Assembly (NCBI RefSeq): GCF_020166335.1
Contig: NZ_JAIUJR010000009.1
Coordinates: 1 to 64,000, forward strand
DNA: 64,000 nt
Direction of reading: 5' to 3'
From: Winogradskyella alexanderae
GTDB taxonomy: Bacteria > Bacteroidota > Bacteroidia > Flavobacteriales > Flavobacteriaceae
The first letter of the stretch is position 1. Every line of letters begins with the position of its first letter. The position numbers and the translations under genes were made by a program. Below the pieces are notes generated by a model that saw only the letters and a list, made by a program, of their open reading frames with translations, made no database searches and had not been told where the DNA came from. Below are positions 43,167 to 51,567 of the stretch, one piece after another.

Positions 43167-43829
43167 TTAAATCAAGCCTATTCTCTGGTCTGATCTTAAT
43201 AAGTCATTTAAATTGTATTGTTTCTCTTTGTTTAAATAAGCAATAATTTTAAGAAGAATTAATGCAGTAATATACGCGTCACCAGAGGCTGTATGTCTAT
43301 CGTGAAGCGGAATACTAAAATAGTTAGCTATTTCATCTAAGCTAAAGTGTTCTTTGTTTTGGTTTATCTTCATTTTTCGAAAAAGATGATTAGTATCTAA
43401 AACTTTATTTCGAAGTTTTGGTAGATCCATTCGCTTTAAGGAACTATTTATCATAGCGATGTCAAATGAAGCATGGTGAGCAACAATAATTGAGTTTCCG
43501 ATGTAGTTAATAAATTCAAGAATTGCTTCTTCTTCGTTGAGCTTTTTTAATGAGCCTTCTTTTAGTAAACCATGAATTTTCACAGTATCTGGATTAAAAT
43601 TTTCTTGAATTAAATAGCACTCTAATTGGTCGGCAACTTTTATTTTCAAATTTTGTATAGCTATACATCCTATGGATAAAATCCTATCTTTTTTGGTGTT
43701 TAATCCTGTAGTTTCGGTGTCAAAAACAACAAATCTTAAATCATGTAAGTTTTCAGATTGGGTTTGTTTGAATTGAGCTAAGTAGTTTTCCCAATATGTA
43801 GGATATGATTTAGATTTAAACCATTTCAT
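43167..43829 (-). CDS. DnaQ-family 3'-5' exonuclease
   Basis: The 220-residue protein has the DEDDh exonuclease motifs: ExoI FDTETTG (D37, E39), ExoII VAHHASFDIAMI and ExoIII HDRHTASGDA (His and Asp). It is of the PolC/epsilon-like type and stands one base downstream of the cNMP/CBS/DUF294 gene, with which it must be cotranscribed. This exonuclease-DUF294 pairing recurs near acetate-uptake genes in other bacteria as I recall it. Its substrate in that setting is not known. Confidence 0.88.
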   Translation of the reverse strand: MKWFKSKSYPTYWENYLAQFKQTQSENLHDLRFVVFDTETTGLNTKKDRILSIGCIAIQNLKIKVADQLECYLIQENFNPDTVKIHGLLKEGSLKKLNEEEAILEFINYIGNSIIVAHHASFDIAMINSSLKRMDLPKLRNKVLDTNHLFRKMKINQNKEHFSLDEIANYFSIPLHDRHTASGDAYITALILLKIIAYLNKEKQYNLNDLLRSDQRIGLI

Positions 43830-43830
43830 A

Positions 43831-45714
43831 TTACATAAATTGCGTTAGTTTAAATCGTGTTTTAATTAATTCTTGAATTGTCTTCACAGCTTTAAAGCTC
43901 CGCTTTAATTTCAATCTGTTTCCTTTACTTAGCGATCCTAAGTCTATGAATCTGCCAGAATCGTTATTTGCTATACCTTGCTCGGTTCTAAAACGGAGTA
44001 GGTCTTTAAAAGCATCAATGCACAATAGATATGTGTCTTTATTCTGCGGCTCTAATTCGGCTAATTTGAAATAGCGTTCTATTGTGTTATTTACTGATTT
44101 TATATTATGTGATAAGATTAAAAGCCTGGCCGCATCAACAAGTGGCATCATAGCGCGTGCTTTAATATCAAACTGATCTTTGTGCTTGCCATCATCTTCG
44201 ACTAGAAATTGTCTAAAAAAACTTAATGGAGGTGGGTTTTGTAGCGTATTTCTCCCTAAATAATTTAGAAATATGTCGCGTTCTTCAATTGCATCGAATA
44301 TTTTCTCGGATAACGAGTTCACGAGTTCAGAATCACCATACACGCGTTCATAGTCAAAGAAAATTGTACACAACATAAGATTGTCTTGGTCGGGTGTTTT
44401 AATCCAACTTCTAAATTGATTGGACCATTCTGATAGTGATAGGCACCAATTAGGGTTACTGGCCATCATTTGTGCTGGACAAAGCTCAAATCCAATTATT
44501 TCTAATGAGTTATTGATTTTTTCTGAGAGCTTTAAGTAATATTCCTTCGTTTTTGAATATGCTTTTGGTGCTACATCTTCAAATATGAGGGCATTATCTT
44601 GATCTGTATATAGTAACTGCTCTTGCCTTCCCTGACTACCAATTGCCAACCAAGCAAACTTGCAAGGAGGTTTGGCTCCGATTTTTTTCATTTCTAAGTT
44701 GATAACTCTTTGGGTAATTGTATCATTAATTGCCGAAATTAATTTTGACACAAAATTTATAGGGATTTGCTGCTCTAGATAGCGCGATAAGAGTTCATTT
44801 GCTCTTAATCTGATGTTTTTTAGTTGGTCTACAGTATTACAACGTTTAATTTCCTTAACCAGCGAAGAAGCATTATTTTCTCTAACCACTATAATGTCGT
44901 GTTCGGAGAGTATGCCAACTAATTCTGTGTCTTCTGTACCATCTTCTGTAATGCACAAGTGGGAAATCCGATGCCTTAGCATGGCAATTTGAGCTTCTGC
45001 AATTGATATATTTTTAGGAAAGCACTTTACGGGTGTAGACATTATTTTTAATACCGGTTCTGAAATTTTAAAAAGCCCTGTTGCAATTTTAGTTCTTAAG
45101 TCTTTATCGGTAATTATTCCAACGGGTTTATTATTGCTTATAATTACTATCGATCCTACATGCGCCTCAGACATAATTATTGCTGCATCCTTTATGGTCG
45201 TGCGATCACTACAAGTTATTGGATTTTTTGAATAGTCCGCCGTTTGTAATTCTGAATATTCAAAATCTTCATTATCTGTAATATCTCTAGAGGTTTCAGA
45301 ATTGATTGCTATGTTAGACACAAATGAGTGCATTAAGAATTGGCTGGCGTCAGAATTAGTAGTAATGTATTCTTCAAGTAAATTGGATGAGATACTATAC
45401 AAAATTGTTTCCTCGAGTGTTTTTGCCTTAAGCAAATAGTCACCTTTCCTTAATAAAGCTCGTAAACCAAAAATATCACCTTCATCGCATTCGTCTACAA
45501 AAGCATTGTCAGGATTAAATAGACCAACAGCGCCATCCTTTATAACAAAAAAGTAGTCTTTTACAGGTTGTCCGATATCAAAAATAGTTGCGTCCTTTTC
45601 AAGGTAAATAACGTCGACAGCTTTGCAAATGGAGAGCAACTGTTCTCGGGAGAGCATATTGAAAGGAGGAAAGTTTTTTAGAAAATCGAATATACGCTCT
45701 GCAATAGTATTCAT
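43831..45714 (-). CDS. cNMP-binding/CBS/DUF294 nucleotidyltransferase-like signalling protein
   Basis: The 627-residue cytoplasmic protein has four parts: a cyclic-nucleotide-binding-like domain (about 10-120, DYFFVIKDGAVGLF), two CBS domains (about 165-285, HVGSIVIISNNKPVGIITDKDL), a DUF294 nucleotidyltransferase-like domain with the GlnD/PII-uridylyltransferase signature GSQGRQE (359-365) and D371-x-D373, and a DUF294_C helical domain. The intact GS...DxD signature suggests active nucleotidyl transfer. It lies in the acetate island and shares a 15-base upstream word with the InsA-like promoter. The target protein is unknown. Confidence 0.9.
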   Translation of the reverse strand: MNTIAERIFDFLKNFPPFNMLSREQLLSICKAVDVIYLEKDATIFDIGQPVKDYFFVIKDGAVGLFNPDNAFVDECDEGDIFGLRALLRKGDYLLKAKTLEETILYSISSNLLEEYITTNSDASQFLMHSFVSNIAINSETSRDITDNEDFEYSELQTADYSKNPITCSDRTTIKDAAIIMSEAHVGSIVIISNNKPVGIITDKDLRTKIATGLFKISEPVLKIMSTPVKCFPKNISIAEAQIAMLRHRISHLCITEDGTEDTELVGILSEHDIIVVRENNASSLVKEIKRCNTVDQLKNIRLRANELLSRYLEQQIPINFVSKLISAINDTITQRVINLEMKKIGAKPPCKFAWLAIGSQGRQEQLLYTDQDNALIFEDVAPKAYSKTKEYYLKLSEKINNSLEIIGFELCPAQMMASNPNWCLSLSEWSNQFRSWIKTPDQDNLMLCTIFFDYERVYGDSELVNSLSEKIFDAIEERDIFLNYLGRNTLQNPPPLSFFRQFLVEDDGKHKDQFDIKARAMMPLVDAARLLILSHNIKSVNNTIERYFKLAELEPQNKDTYLLCIDAFKDLLRFRTEQGIANNDSGRFIDLGSLSKGNRLKLKRSFKAVKTIQELIKTRFKLTQFM

Positions 45715-45768
45715 ACTAGCAATTTAGACAAAAATCTATTTGACTAACATGAGAATTGTCATCTTTGT

Positions 45769-45783
45769 TGCTAAATTAATATA
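45769..45783. promoter_or_regulatory. Copy of the InsA-promoter word upstream of the DUF294 gene
   Basis: TGCTAAATTAATATA here is identical over 15 bases to 26800-26814, the core of the repeat at the InsA-like start. It lies 55 bases upstream of the DUF294 start codon on the opposite strand orientation. Confidence 0.5.
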
Positions 45784-45875
45784 GCTAATGAATTATTTTA
45801 TGAGAACGTTTACCTAACCTTAAAAGTCATAACCGTAACCATTTCCGTTTCCGCTAACGTCATGATTACGAAGTT

Positions 45876-46340
45876 TTATTGACCTTTACGCTTTCGTTTT
45901 TTCTTCTTTTTCTTCTCTTTTACAACTGCCTTTTCGTCAAACTCACCTGAAATCATATCTTCAATTTTAAGCATATCACTTTCAGAAATTAAGGACTTTA
46001 ATTCTTTGAAATGAGACTTTTCAAGCTGTTTAATTGCATTTTCTCTATCAAAACTATGTTCGAAAGGTGTTTTAAGCAAGGCAACCTTTGCATCATAGAA
46101 GGAGTTTAGATTTTGCCTAATGATTTCTTTTTGAAACTCATCTGCTTCTAGTGTAGTGAGGAAGTTTGTGATATATTCTTGTTTACGCTCTTCAATCATG
46201 CGCTGACGCTTCTCAATTTCTTGTTCTGTTGGCTCTCTTCTAACCTGTGGATTACCCATTCTGTCTCTGCGCACTTGACTGTACACATTTGTGCTCAGCA
46301 CGAGGGTAAGTACAATAAATAGTAGCTTTTTCATGATCAT
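45876..46340 (-). CDS. Secreted protein with lysine/arginine-rich tail
   Basis: The 154-residue protein has a Sec signal peptide (MKKLLFIVLTLVLSTNVYSQ) starting at either of two ATGs (46340 or 46334; the second is the more typical start). The body is charged and helical (EPTEQEIEKRQRMIEERKQEY) and the end is an almost pure Lys/Arg tract of about 14 residues. The helical, periplasmic character is reminiscent of Spy/LTxxQ-type proteins, but I cannot assign a family. It starts three bases after the ArsC-like stop, as the last gene of the prfB operon. Confidence 0.75.
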   Translation of the reverse strand: MIMKKLLFIVLTLVLSTNVYSQVRRDRMGNPQVRREPTEQEIEKRQRMIEERKQEYITNFLTTLEADEFQKEIIRQNLNSFYDAKVALLKTPFEHSFDRENAIKQLEKSHFKELKSLISESDMLKIEDMISGEFDEKAVVKEKKKKKKRKRKGQ

Positions 46341-46343
46341 TTT

Positions 46344-46685
46344 TTAAATAATTTCTAAAATTTTATCAGCAGGTCTGCCAATTCTAGCTTTTTTACCATT
46401 AACAATAATTGGCCTCTCTATTAATTTTGGATTGGTGACCATGGCCTCAATTATTTCATCATCTGTCATTATTTTACCTTTATATTCAGATTTCCAGATT
46501 GCTTCATTCTTTCTGACTAAATCTTCTGGTTTTACACCTAGCTTCTTAATTAGGTTTTTCAATTCTGAAAAGGATAATTGATTTTCTAGGTATTTAACAA
46601 CCTCAAACGGTTGGCCCGAATTTTCTAATAGCTGAAGTCCTTCTCTTGATTTTCTGCATCTAGGGTTATGATAAATTGTGATCAT
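46344..46685 (-). CDS. arsC: ArsC-family (glutaredoxin-dependent type) arsenate reductase-like protein
   Basis: The 113-residue protein has the thioredoxin-like ArsC fold: catalytic C10 in YHNPRCRKSREG, the arsenate-binding ERPIIVNGKKARIGRP near 90-105, and the normal length. It has no arsR or arsB neighbour; it sits between a HAD phosphatase (one base away) and a secreted protein, in the prfB operon. Many stand-alone ArsC-like proteins of Bacteroidota act as general redox proteins, so the arsenate activity is only probable. Confidence 0.88.
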   Translation of the reverse strand: MITIYHNPRCRKSREGLQLLENSGQPFEVVKYLENQLSFSELKNLIKKLGVKPEDLVRKNEAIWKSEYKGKIMTDDEIIEAMVTNPKLIERPIIVNGKKARIGRPADKILEII

Positions 46686-46686
46686 A

Positions 46687-47304
46687 TTAAACTTTTATAT
46701 TATACTTGTTTAAATCATTGATTAACATTTCTGGATTTTCAAAATGTATGCCATTAATGCCTAATTGTCTTGCGGCTTCAATATTTCTTAAATTGTCATC
46801 TATAAAAACTGAATTTTCTGCCTCGATATTAAATCTGTTTAAGGTAATTTCATAAATTTCTTTAAATGGTTTTCTGGTTTTTTCTTCACCTGAAACTACA
46901 ATCCCTTCAAACCAATGGAGAAAATCAAATCGATTTAAAGCAATTGGAAATGTTTCATGGCTCCAATTTGTAAGCGCTACAACTTTCAGAGTATTGTTTT
47001 TAATTAGTGATTTTAAGATAGCTACTGTTCCTGGAATAGAATCACCAAGCATGTCTACCCATCTTCCATAATACATTCTAATTAATTCTTCATGTTCTGG
47101 AAAAAGAGCAACACGTTCTTCAGTAGCTAATTCTAAAGGATAACCAGCATCTTGATTTTCATTCCAATCGTTTGTGCAAATGTTATCAAAAAACCACTGC
47201 ATTTTCTTACGGTTTCCATTGAATACATCCAAATAGACATATTCAGGGTTCCAGTCTATTAAAACACCACCAAGGTCAAATATTACCGCGTCGATAGAAA
47301 TCAT
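46687..47304 (-). CDS. HAD-IA family phosphatase (YihX-like)
   Basis: The 205-residue protein has HAD motif I VIFDLGGVLIDW (nucleophile D10), motif II ALTNWS, Lys in RKPFKEIYE and motif IV FIDDNLRNIEAA. The DLGGVL form and the WS after ALTN place it with YihX/haloacid dehalogenase-like sugar phosphatases. The ATG follows directly on the prfB stop (TAAATG), so translation is coupled. The substrate cannot be told. Confidence 0.88.
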   Translation of the reverse strand: MISIDAVIFDLGGVLIDWNPEYVYLDVFNGNRKKMQWFFDNICTNDWNENQDAGYPLELATEERVALFPEHEELIRMYYGRWVDMLGDSIPGTVAILKSLIKNNTLKVVALTNWSHETFPIALNRFDFLHWFEGIVVSGEEKTRKPFKEIYEITLNRFNIEAENSVFIDDNLRNIEAARQLGINGIHFENPEMLINDLNKYNIKV

Positions 47305-48415
47305 TTACAAACTGTTTGTGTTTTCTTCTTTTTGGCCCATCATCATCAAATACGATTTGAGGAATGGTTCTATATCACCATCCATCACAGCATCAACGTT
47401 TCCTGTTTCATGTCCAGATCTGACGTCTTTTACCAATTTATAAGGATGCATTACGTAATTTCGTATTTGGCTTCCCCATTCAATTTTCATTTTGCTAGCC
47501 TCAATATCATCGCGTTGTGCCATCTGTTTTTGTAACTCTATCTCATACAACTGAGACTTAAGCATTTGAAGCGCTCTTGCACGGTTATCATGTTGCGACC
47601 TCGTCTCAGAACATTGAATCTGAATTCCTGTTGGTTTATGTAACAGTTGCACCTTTGTTTCGACCTTATTAACGTTTTGGCCACCAGCACCGCTAGATCT
47701 CGCAGTAGTAATTTCAATATCTGCTGGATTTATTTCAATTTCTATGGAATCGTCAACCAATGGATATACATAGACTGAGGCAAAGCTGGTATGGCGTTTG
47801 GCGTTACTGTCAAACGGAGAAATTCTTACTAATCGATGAACACCATTCTCACCTTTAAGCCAGCCAAAGGCATAGTCGCCATCTATTTCGAGTGTTACGG
47901 TTTTGATGCCTGCAACATCACCTTCCTGATGGTTTAGTTCTTTGATTTTAAAGCCGTTTTTTTCCGCATACATTAGGTACATTCGCATTAGCATGCTCGC
48001 CCAGTCACAGCTTTCGGTACCACCTGCGCCAGCGGTTATCTGTAAAACAGCACTAAGACTGTCACCTTCTTCAGAAAGCATATTTTTAAATTCTAGTTTT
48101 TCTATGGCATTTTTTGCTTTTTCGAATCTGGCCTCAACGTTATCCATTGTGGCCTCATCTTCCTTGTAGAATTCATAAATTACTTCAAGGTCTTCATAAA
48201 GGGTTTTGGCGTTTTCAAAGTCATTTACCCAACTCTTCTTCTCCCTAATGGAGCGCATTACTTTCTCTGCTTTTTTTGAGTCATTCCAGAAATTTGGGTC
48301 AAAAGTTTGCTCTTCTTCGTTGGTAATTTCAATAAGTTTTGCATCTAAGTCAAAGATACTGCCTTAGCTTAGCTAGGCGTGTATTTAGATTCTTAATTTG
48401 ATCTGATGTAATCAT
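47305..48415 (-). CDS. prfB: Peptide chain release factor 2, with programmed +1 frameshift
   Basis: RF2 ends translation at UGA and UAA. A short first frame starts at ATG 48415-48413 and reads 21 codons ([21 protein letters not shown]) to an in-frame TGA at 48352-48350. Shifting +1 at CTT-TGA-C joins it to the main frame ([17 protein letters not shown] ...), giving a full-length protein of about 369 residues. The GGQ motif ([11 protein letters not shown]) and the RF2-specific SPF tripeptide (VRISPFDSN) are intact. As in E. coli, RF2 shortage would favour the shift and raise RF2. Calling only 47305-48258 would miss the N terminus. Confidence 0.95.
48349..48364 (-). promoter_or_regulatory. prfB: prfB frameshift site
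   Basis: On the minus strand the sequence reads AAGGCAGTATCTTTGAC. The slippery CTT (48355-48353) precedes the TGA (48352-48350) and C (48349), identical to the E. coli CUU-UGA-C. AGG at the position of the stimulatory Shine-Dalgarno is kept, but the GGG after it is CAG. Confidence 0.93.
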
Positions 48416-48662
48416 TTTAATTATACGTTTTTACAAATATAATTTCAGATAATAAGATACCATAAATTTTAATGATTTTTTAAAATCGATTAAAAATTAT
48501 CTTAGTTGAGCATCATTGATAATACTATATAATATGTATCTTCTATTCACCAATAGTTAAACGAAAATTCAAGCCAATAAACTGCTATTAGATGATAATA
48601 GGTGTAATAACTTTAGTTTAGCTTAAATAAATAAAGAACGTTAGCAATATTAATAATTACGG

Positions 48663-49805
48663 ATGCATCAACCTGGCCTAAATTTTTCTGTTCTTATTCC
48701 TGACAGTGATGATCACAAACTACTGAGTTTACAAGTCATAAATTGTTTTTCTAATTTAAAGAATGTTAAGATTTTCATCTTGTCCTCAGAAAGAAATAGT
48801 TTTCTTAGGTATTCTTTTTCTGTACACCGTTTTATATACTTACCCCATGAAAGTGATTTAGAATGGTTTCAGAACATTGACAAAACAGTAAAAAAATTCA
48901 GCATAGATATTATTTTACCAGTATTTGAAATAGGTATTGAAAAAATTTTAGAACATAAGGCAAGTCTGAAAGAAGTTGGGAAGCTATGTCCCTTGCCGAG
49001 TCTAGCTAATTTCCAGAAAGCCATTGATAAAGGAATATTGTATAATCATCTAAAACAAAATAATCTACCTTGTCCTCAGAGTGAAGTTATAAAACCAAAT
49101 TCTTACCCCGAGAATATTGATTTAAAATTTCCAATTATAGCAAAACCTGTGAAAGGATTTGGTGGTGGAATGGGAATAAGAGTTTTATACAATCAAAAAG
49201 ATATTCAGATTTATTATCATGACAAAAAATTTTCTTGTGATACCATTTTACAAGAATATATTAATGGTTATGATATTTGCTGTAATGTGCTTTGTGAAAG
49301 GGGAGAAATAATGGCATATACCATTCAGAAAGCAGGTATTTTCAATAATAATGGTTTAGAACCTCTTTCGGTTTTTAACTTTGTGGAAGATCAAGAATTA
49401 TTAGAAGTTTTAAAGAAATTAATGAAAAGTCTTAACTGGTCTGGTGTGGCTAATATTGATTTTAGATATGATGAAGATCAACAGATTTTTAAGGTTATTG
49501 AATTAAACCCTAGATTTTGGAGAAATGTTGATGCATCTGAAGTTACCGGTGTTAATTTTCCATATCTATGTATTCTTGCAACTTTAAATCAAAAATTTGA
49601 CCTTCAAACTGCTAAACAGATTGATTTTGTTGACCTAAAAGGTTTGGTTAAGAAATTATTAAAAAACCCAATGCTAGTATTTAATATAACTTACTTAAGA
49701 AACAATTCAACATTATTTTTTGCTTTAAGAGATCCCTTACCAATGATCTATAAATTTATATGGAGATCTAAAAATATCATTGTATCAAAATTCAAACGAA
49801 ATTAA
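48663..49805 (+). CDS. ATP-grasp family ligase (stand-alone)
   Basis: The 380-residue protein has an N-terminal Rossmann-like domain (FSVLIPDSDDHKLLSLQVINCF) and an ATP-grasp domain from about 110: FPIIAKPVKGFGGGMGIRV (ATP lid), ILQEYINGYDICCNVL and the Mg/ATP site FKVIELNPRFWRNVDASEVTG. CarB/BL00235-like ATP-grasp enzymes of this size join a carboxylate to an amine or thiol in capsule, peptide or carbamoyl-related pathways. It has no partner genes, since both neighbours face away or are separate units, and it is notably AT-rich. The substrate is unknown; recent acquisition is possible. Confidence 0.85.
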   Translation: MHQPGLNFSVLIPDSDDHKLLSLQVINCFSNLKNVKIFILSSERNSFLRYSFSVHRFIYLPHESDLEWFQNIDKTVKKFSIDIILPVFEIGIEKILEHKASLKEVGKLCPLPSLANFQKAIDKGILYNHLKQNNLPCPQSEVIKPNSYPENIDLKFPIIAKPVKGFGGGMGIRVLYNQKDIQIYYHDKKFSCDTILQEYINGYDICCNVLCERGEIMAYTIQKAGIFNNNGLEPLSVFNFVEDQELLEVLKKLMKSLNWSGVANIDFRYDEDQQIFKVIELNPRFWRNVDASEVTGVNFPYLCILATLNQKFDLQTAKQIDFVDLKGLVKKLLKNPMLVFNITYLRNNSTLFFALRDPLPMIYKFIWRSKNIIVSKFKRN

Positions 49806-49845
49806 GGTCAAATGTTAATTTTAGCTTCTGAACAGTACTAATAAA

Positions 49846-49877
49846 AAAAAAGAGGTGCTTTTCGGCACCTCTTTTTT
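49846..49877. terminator. Bidirectional terminator
   Basis: AAAAAAGAGGTGC (49846-49858) pairs perfectly with GCACCTCTTTTTT (49865-49877) around a TTTTCG loop, between the ATP-grasp gene and the convergent lipoprotein gene. Confidence 0.92.
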
Positions 49878-49899
49878 GTTTCTTTTAATAATTCTTAAA

Positions 49900-51372
49900 T
49901 TACCACCACCAGCACCAATTGTGCGGGGGCTCATATTCACACAGTTCACCACCTAAAGAACTTTGCCCACTTACTACCTCAATCACACCACGTCTGTAAC
50001 CTGGACCTATATTAATTTGGCAATTGGTTTTGATTTTCGTGTAGTAACTACGACCAACAAATATATAAACCCATTTACCAAAAGTTCCGTCTTGGTTAAC
50101 TCCACTCAATGAGAAATCTTCATTTGGCCCAACAACTTGGTCAAATATCTTAGTTGCATGCCAAGTGTTTTCATTTCGCTGATAAGCTCTTACTCTGTAG
50201 TCGTTATGCCAATCCCAATTTAGAGTTAAGTCGGTAACTTTACCTGTACAATCCTGACATGCATTTGTAGGAGCACATTCGGAATTTGGATTGTCAAATC
50301 GTCTTCCATAACCTGGCCCATCTCCACTGCGGAAACATCCAGCTTTAACCCATACTGACACTATTGGTGATCCGTCAGGTGAGCATAAAGTGGCCGTTTG
50401 ACCATCTAAGTCCTCATATTTTACTTCAGACCCATCGGCGGTTAACAATACAATATTTGATAAATCTTTACAGGCACTAACTTCTACACATTGACAGTCA
50501 CAAGAAAAACTTACTGACATGCTCGCATCGCATCCATTACATTCTCCATCCGTTACAGTTGTATATTCACAATCTTCCTCGGCAGGAACTTCTTTGGTGA
50601 TAATTACCGATTGTTTACCCTCAGGAACAAGTACAATTGCCATGAGTTGTCCACATCCAGGAACAAAACCTCCTCCTTGTGCCATTGCAAGATCGCTCAG
50701 TTCTTGTGCTTTTGCCACATCGTTCCCATCTATATTCCAATCACCTGTAGGGTTTGTTAAAAAAGTACACAATTGACATGTTGAATCATCGATTAACAAC
50801 CAAATTGCGTATTGTATGTGGCCGAACGTATATTCACCTAATCCATTAGGACTTGCAGTACCAATAATAGATTGGTTCAATAACCAATTAACTTTATCAA
50901 AATTTTCAGGTACCTCGAACTTGTCTGCAGGTAATTCACCATAAGATGAATACACATCAAAAGTTGCAGTTTCGTTATTTTCAAGGCTTAAATCTTGATC
51001 AGCGCACCACGCTGGTATTTCAGTTCCAGATAAAAATCCTGAATCATCTGAAATGGTTAAATTAAAGTAAGCGTCATCTCCAGGTTTTGAGGTAGTTGTA
51101 ACTGTAACTTGGCTGGGAAGACTTGCTTCTAAACCATCTATATCTGGTTCGCAATTGTTTGTTTTAGCGTCAAATAATTCATTTGGGCTTCTTAGAATTT
51201 CACTGTTTTCATCAAAGACTAATTCTTTATCCATCAGTCCATCGGATACGACCTCTCCGTCAATAAATCTTAATGGCGCCTGTTCTGGCCCATTTTGTTG
51301 AACAGATTCATTTTGACAAGAAGCAAATACTACTAGCAGAGCTAGTAACGCAAGTTTAGTTAAATGTTTCAT
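49900..51372 (-). CDS. Cysteine-rich lipoprotein with likely thioester (TED-like) domain
   Basis: The 490-residue lipoprotein has the lipobox FASC (Cys19). Residues about 85-255 look like a TED/TQXA domain of Gram-positive adhesins: an early beta segment, a WCAD element (C123), a helix FDKVNWLLNQS (about 158-168) and IQYAIWLL with Q187. The TED rules (Cys in [YFL]C-hydrophobic, Gln in hydrophobic-Q-x-x-hydrophobic-hydrophobic) are met apart from W replacing the aromatic. The strand MAIVLVPEGKQSVIIT closes the domain. The C-terminal half has about 18 Cys in pairs (CNGC, CDCQC) and ends CWWW. It may anchor covalently to a surface partner; this is inference. Confidence 0.75.
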   Translation of the reverse strand: MKHLTKLALLALLVVFASCQNESVQQNGPEQAPLRFIDGEVVSDGLMDKELVFDENSEILRSPNELFDAKTNNCEPDIDGLEASLPSQVTVTTTSKPGDDAYFNLTISDDSGFLSGTEIPAWCADQDLSLENNETATFDVYSSYGELPADKFEVPENFDKVNWLLNQSIIGTASPNGLGEYTFGHIQYAIWLLIDDSTCQLCTFLTNPTGDWNIDGNDVAKAQELSDLAMAQGGGFVPGCGQLMAIVLVPEGKQSVIITKEVPAEEDCEYTTVTDGECNGCDASMSVSFSCDCQCVEVSACKDLSNIVLLTADGSEVKYEDLDGQTATLCSPDGSPIVSVWVKAGCFRSGDGPGYGRRFDNPNSECAPTNACQDCTGKVTDLTLNWDWHNDYRVRAYQRNENTWHATKIFDQVVGPNEDFSLSGVNQDGTFGKWVYIFVGRSYYTKIKTNCQINIGPGYRRGVIEVVSGQSSLGGELCEYEPPHNWCWWW

Positions 51373-51567
51373 GATTAATTAATTGAAAAATTGGATTAAT
51401 AGCCTTATAAAGATACTTGTTAAAAATTTTAACAGTTAAAATATTTGATAAATGACTCATTAATCAGTTGTATGGATAAAGCTCAAATTTTAACCCTACA
51501 TTTCACAGGCTTCAACTATTTATTTAAATCAAAATATGCAGTATTTTTATGAAAATTTTTTCACATT

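Noticed and set aside
45840..45872. Glycine-rich reading on the minus strand just after the lysine-tailed protein (SGNGNGYGYDF)
   Set aside because: An in-frame stop separates it from any start and it is about 17 codons long. It could be a remnant but there is no support.
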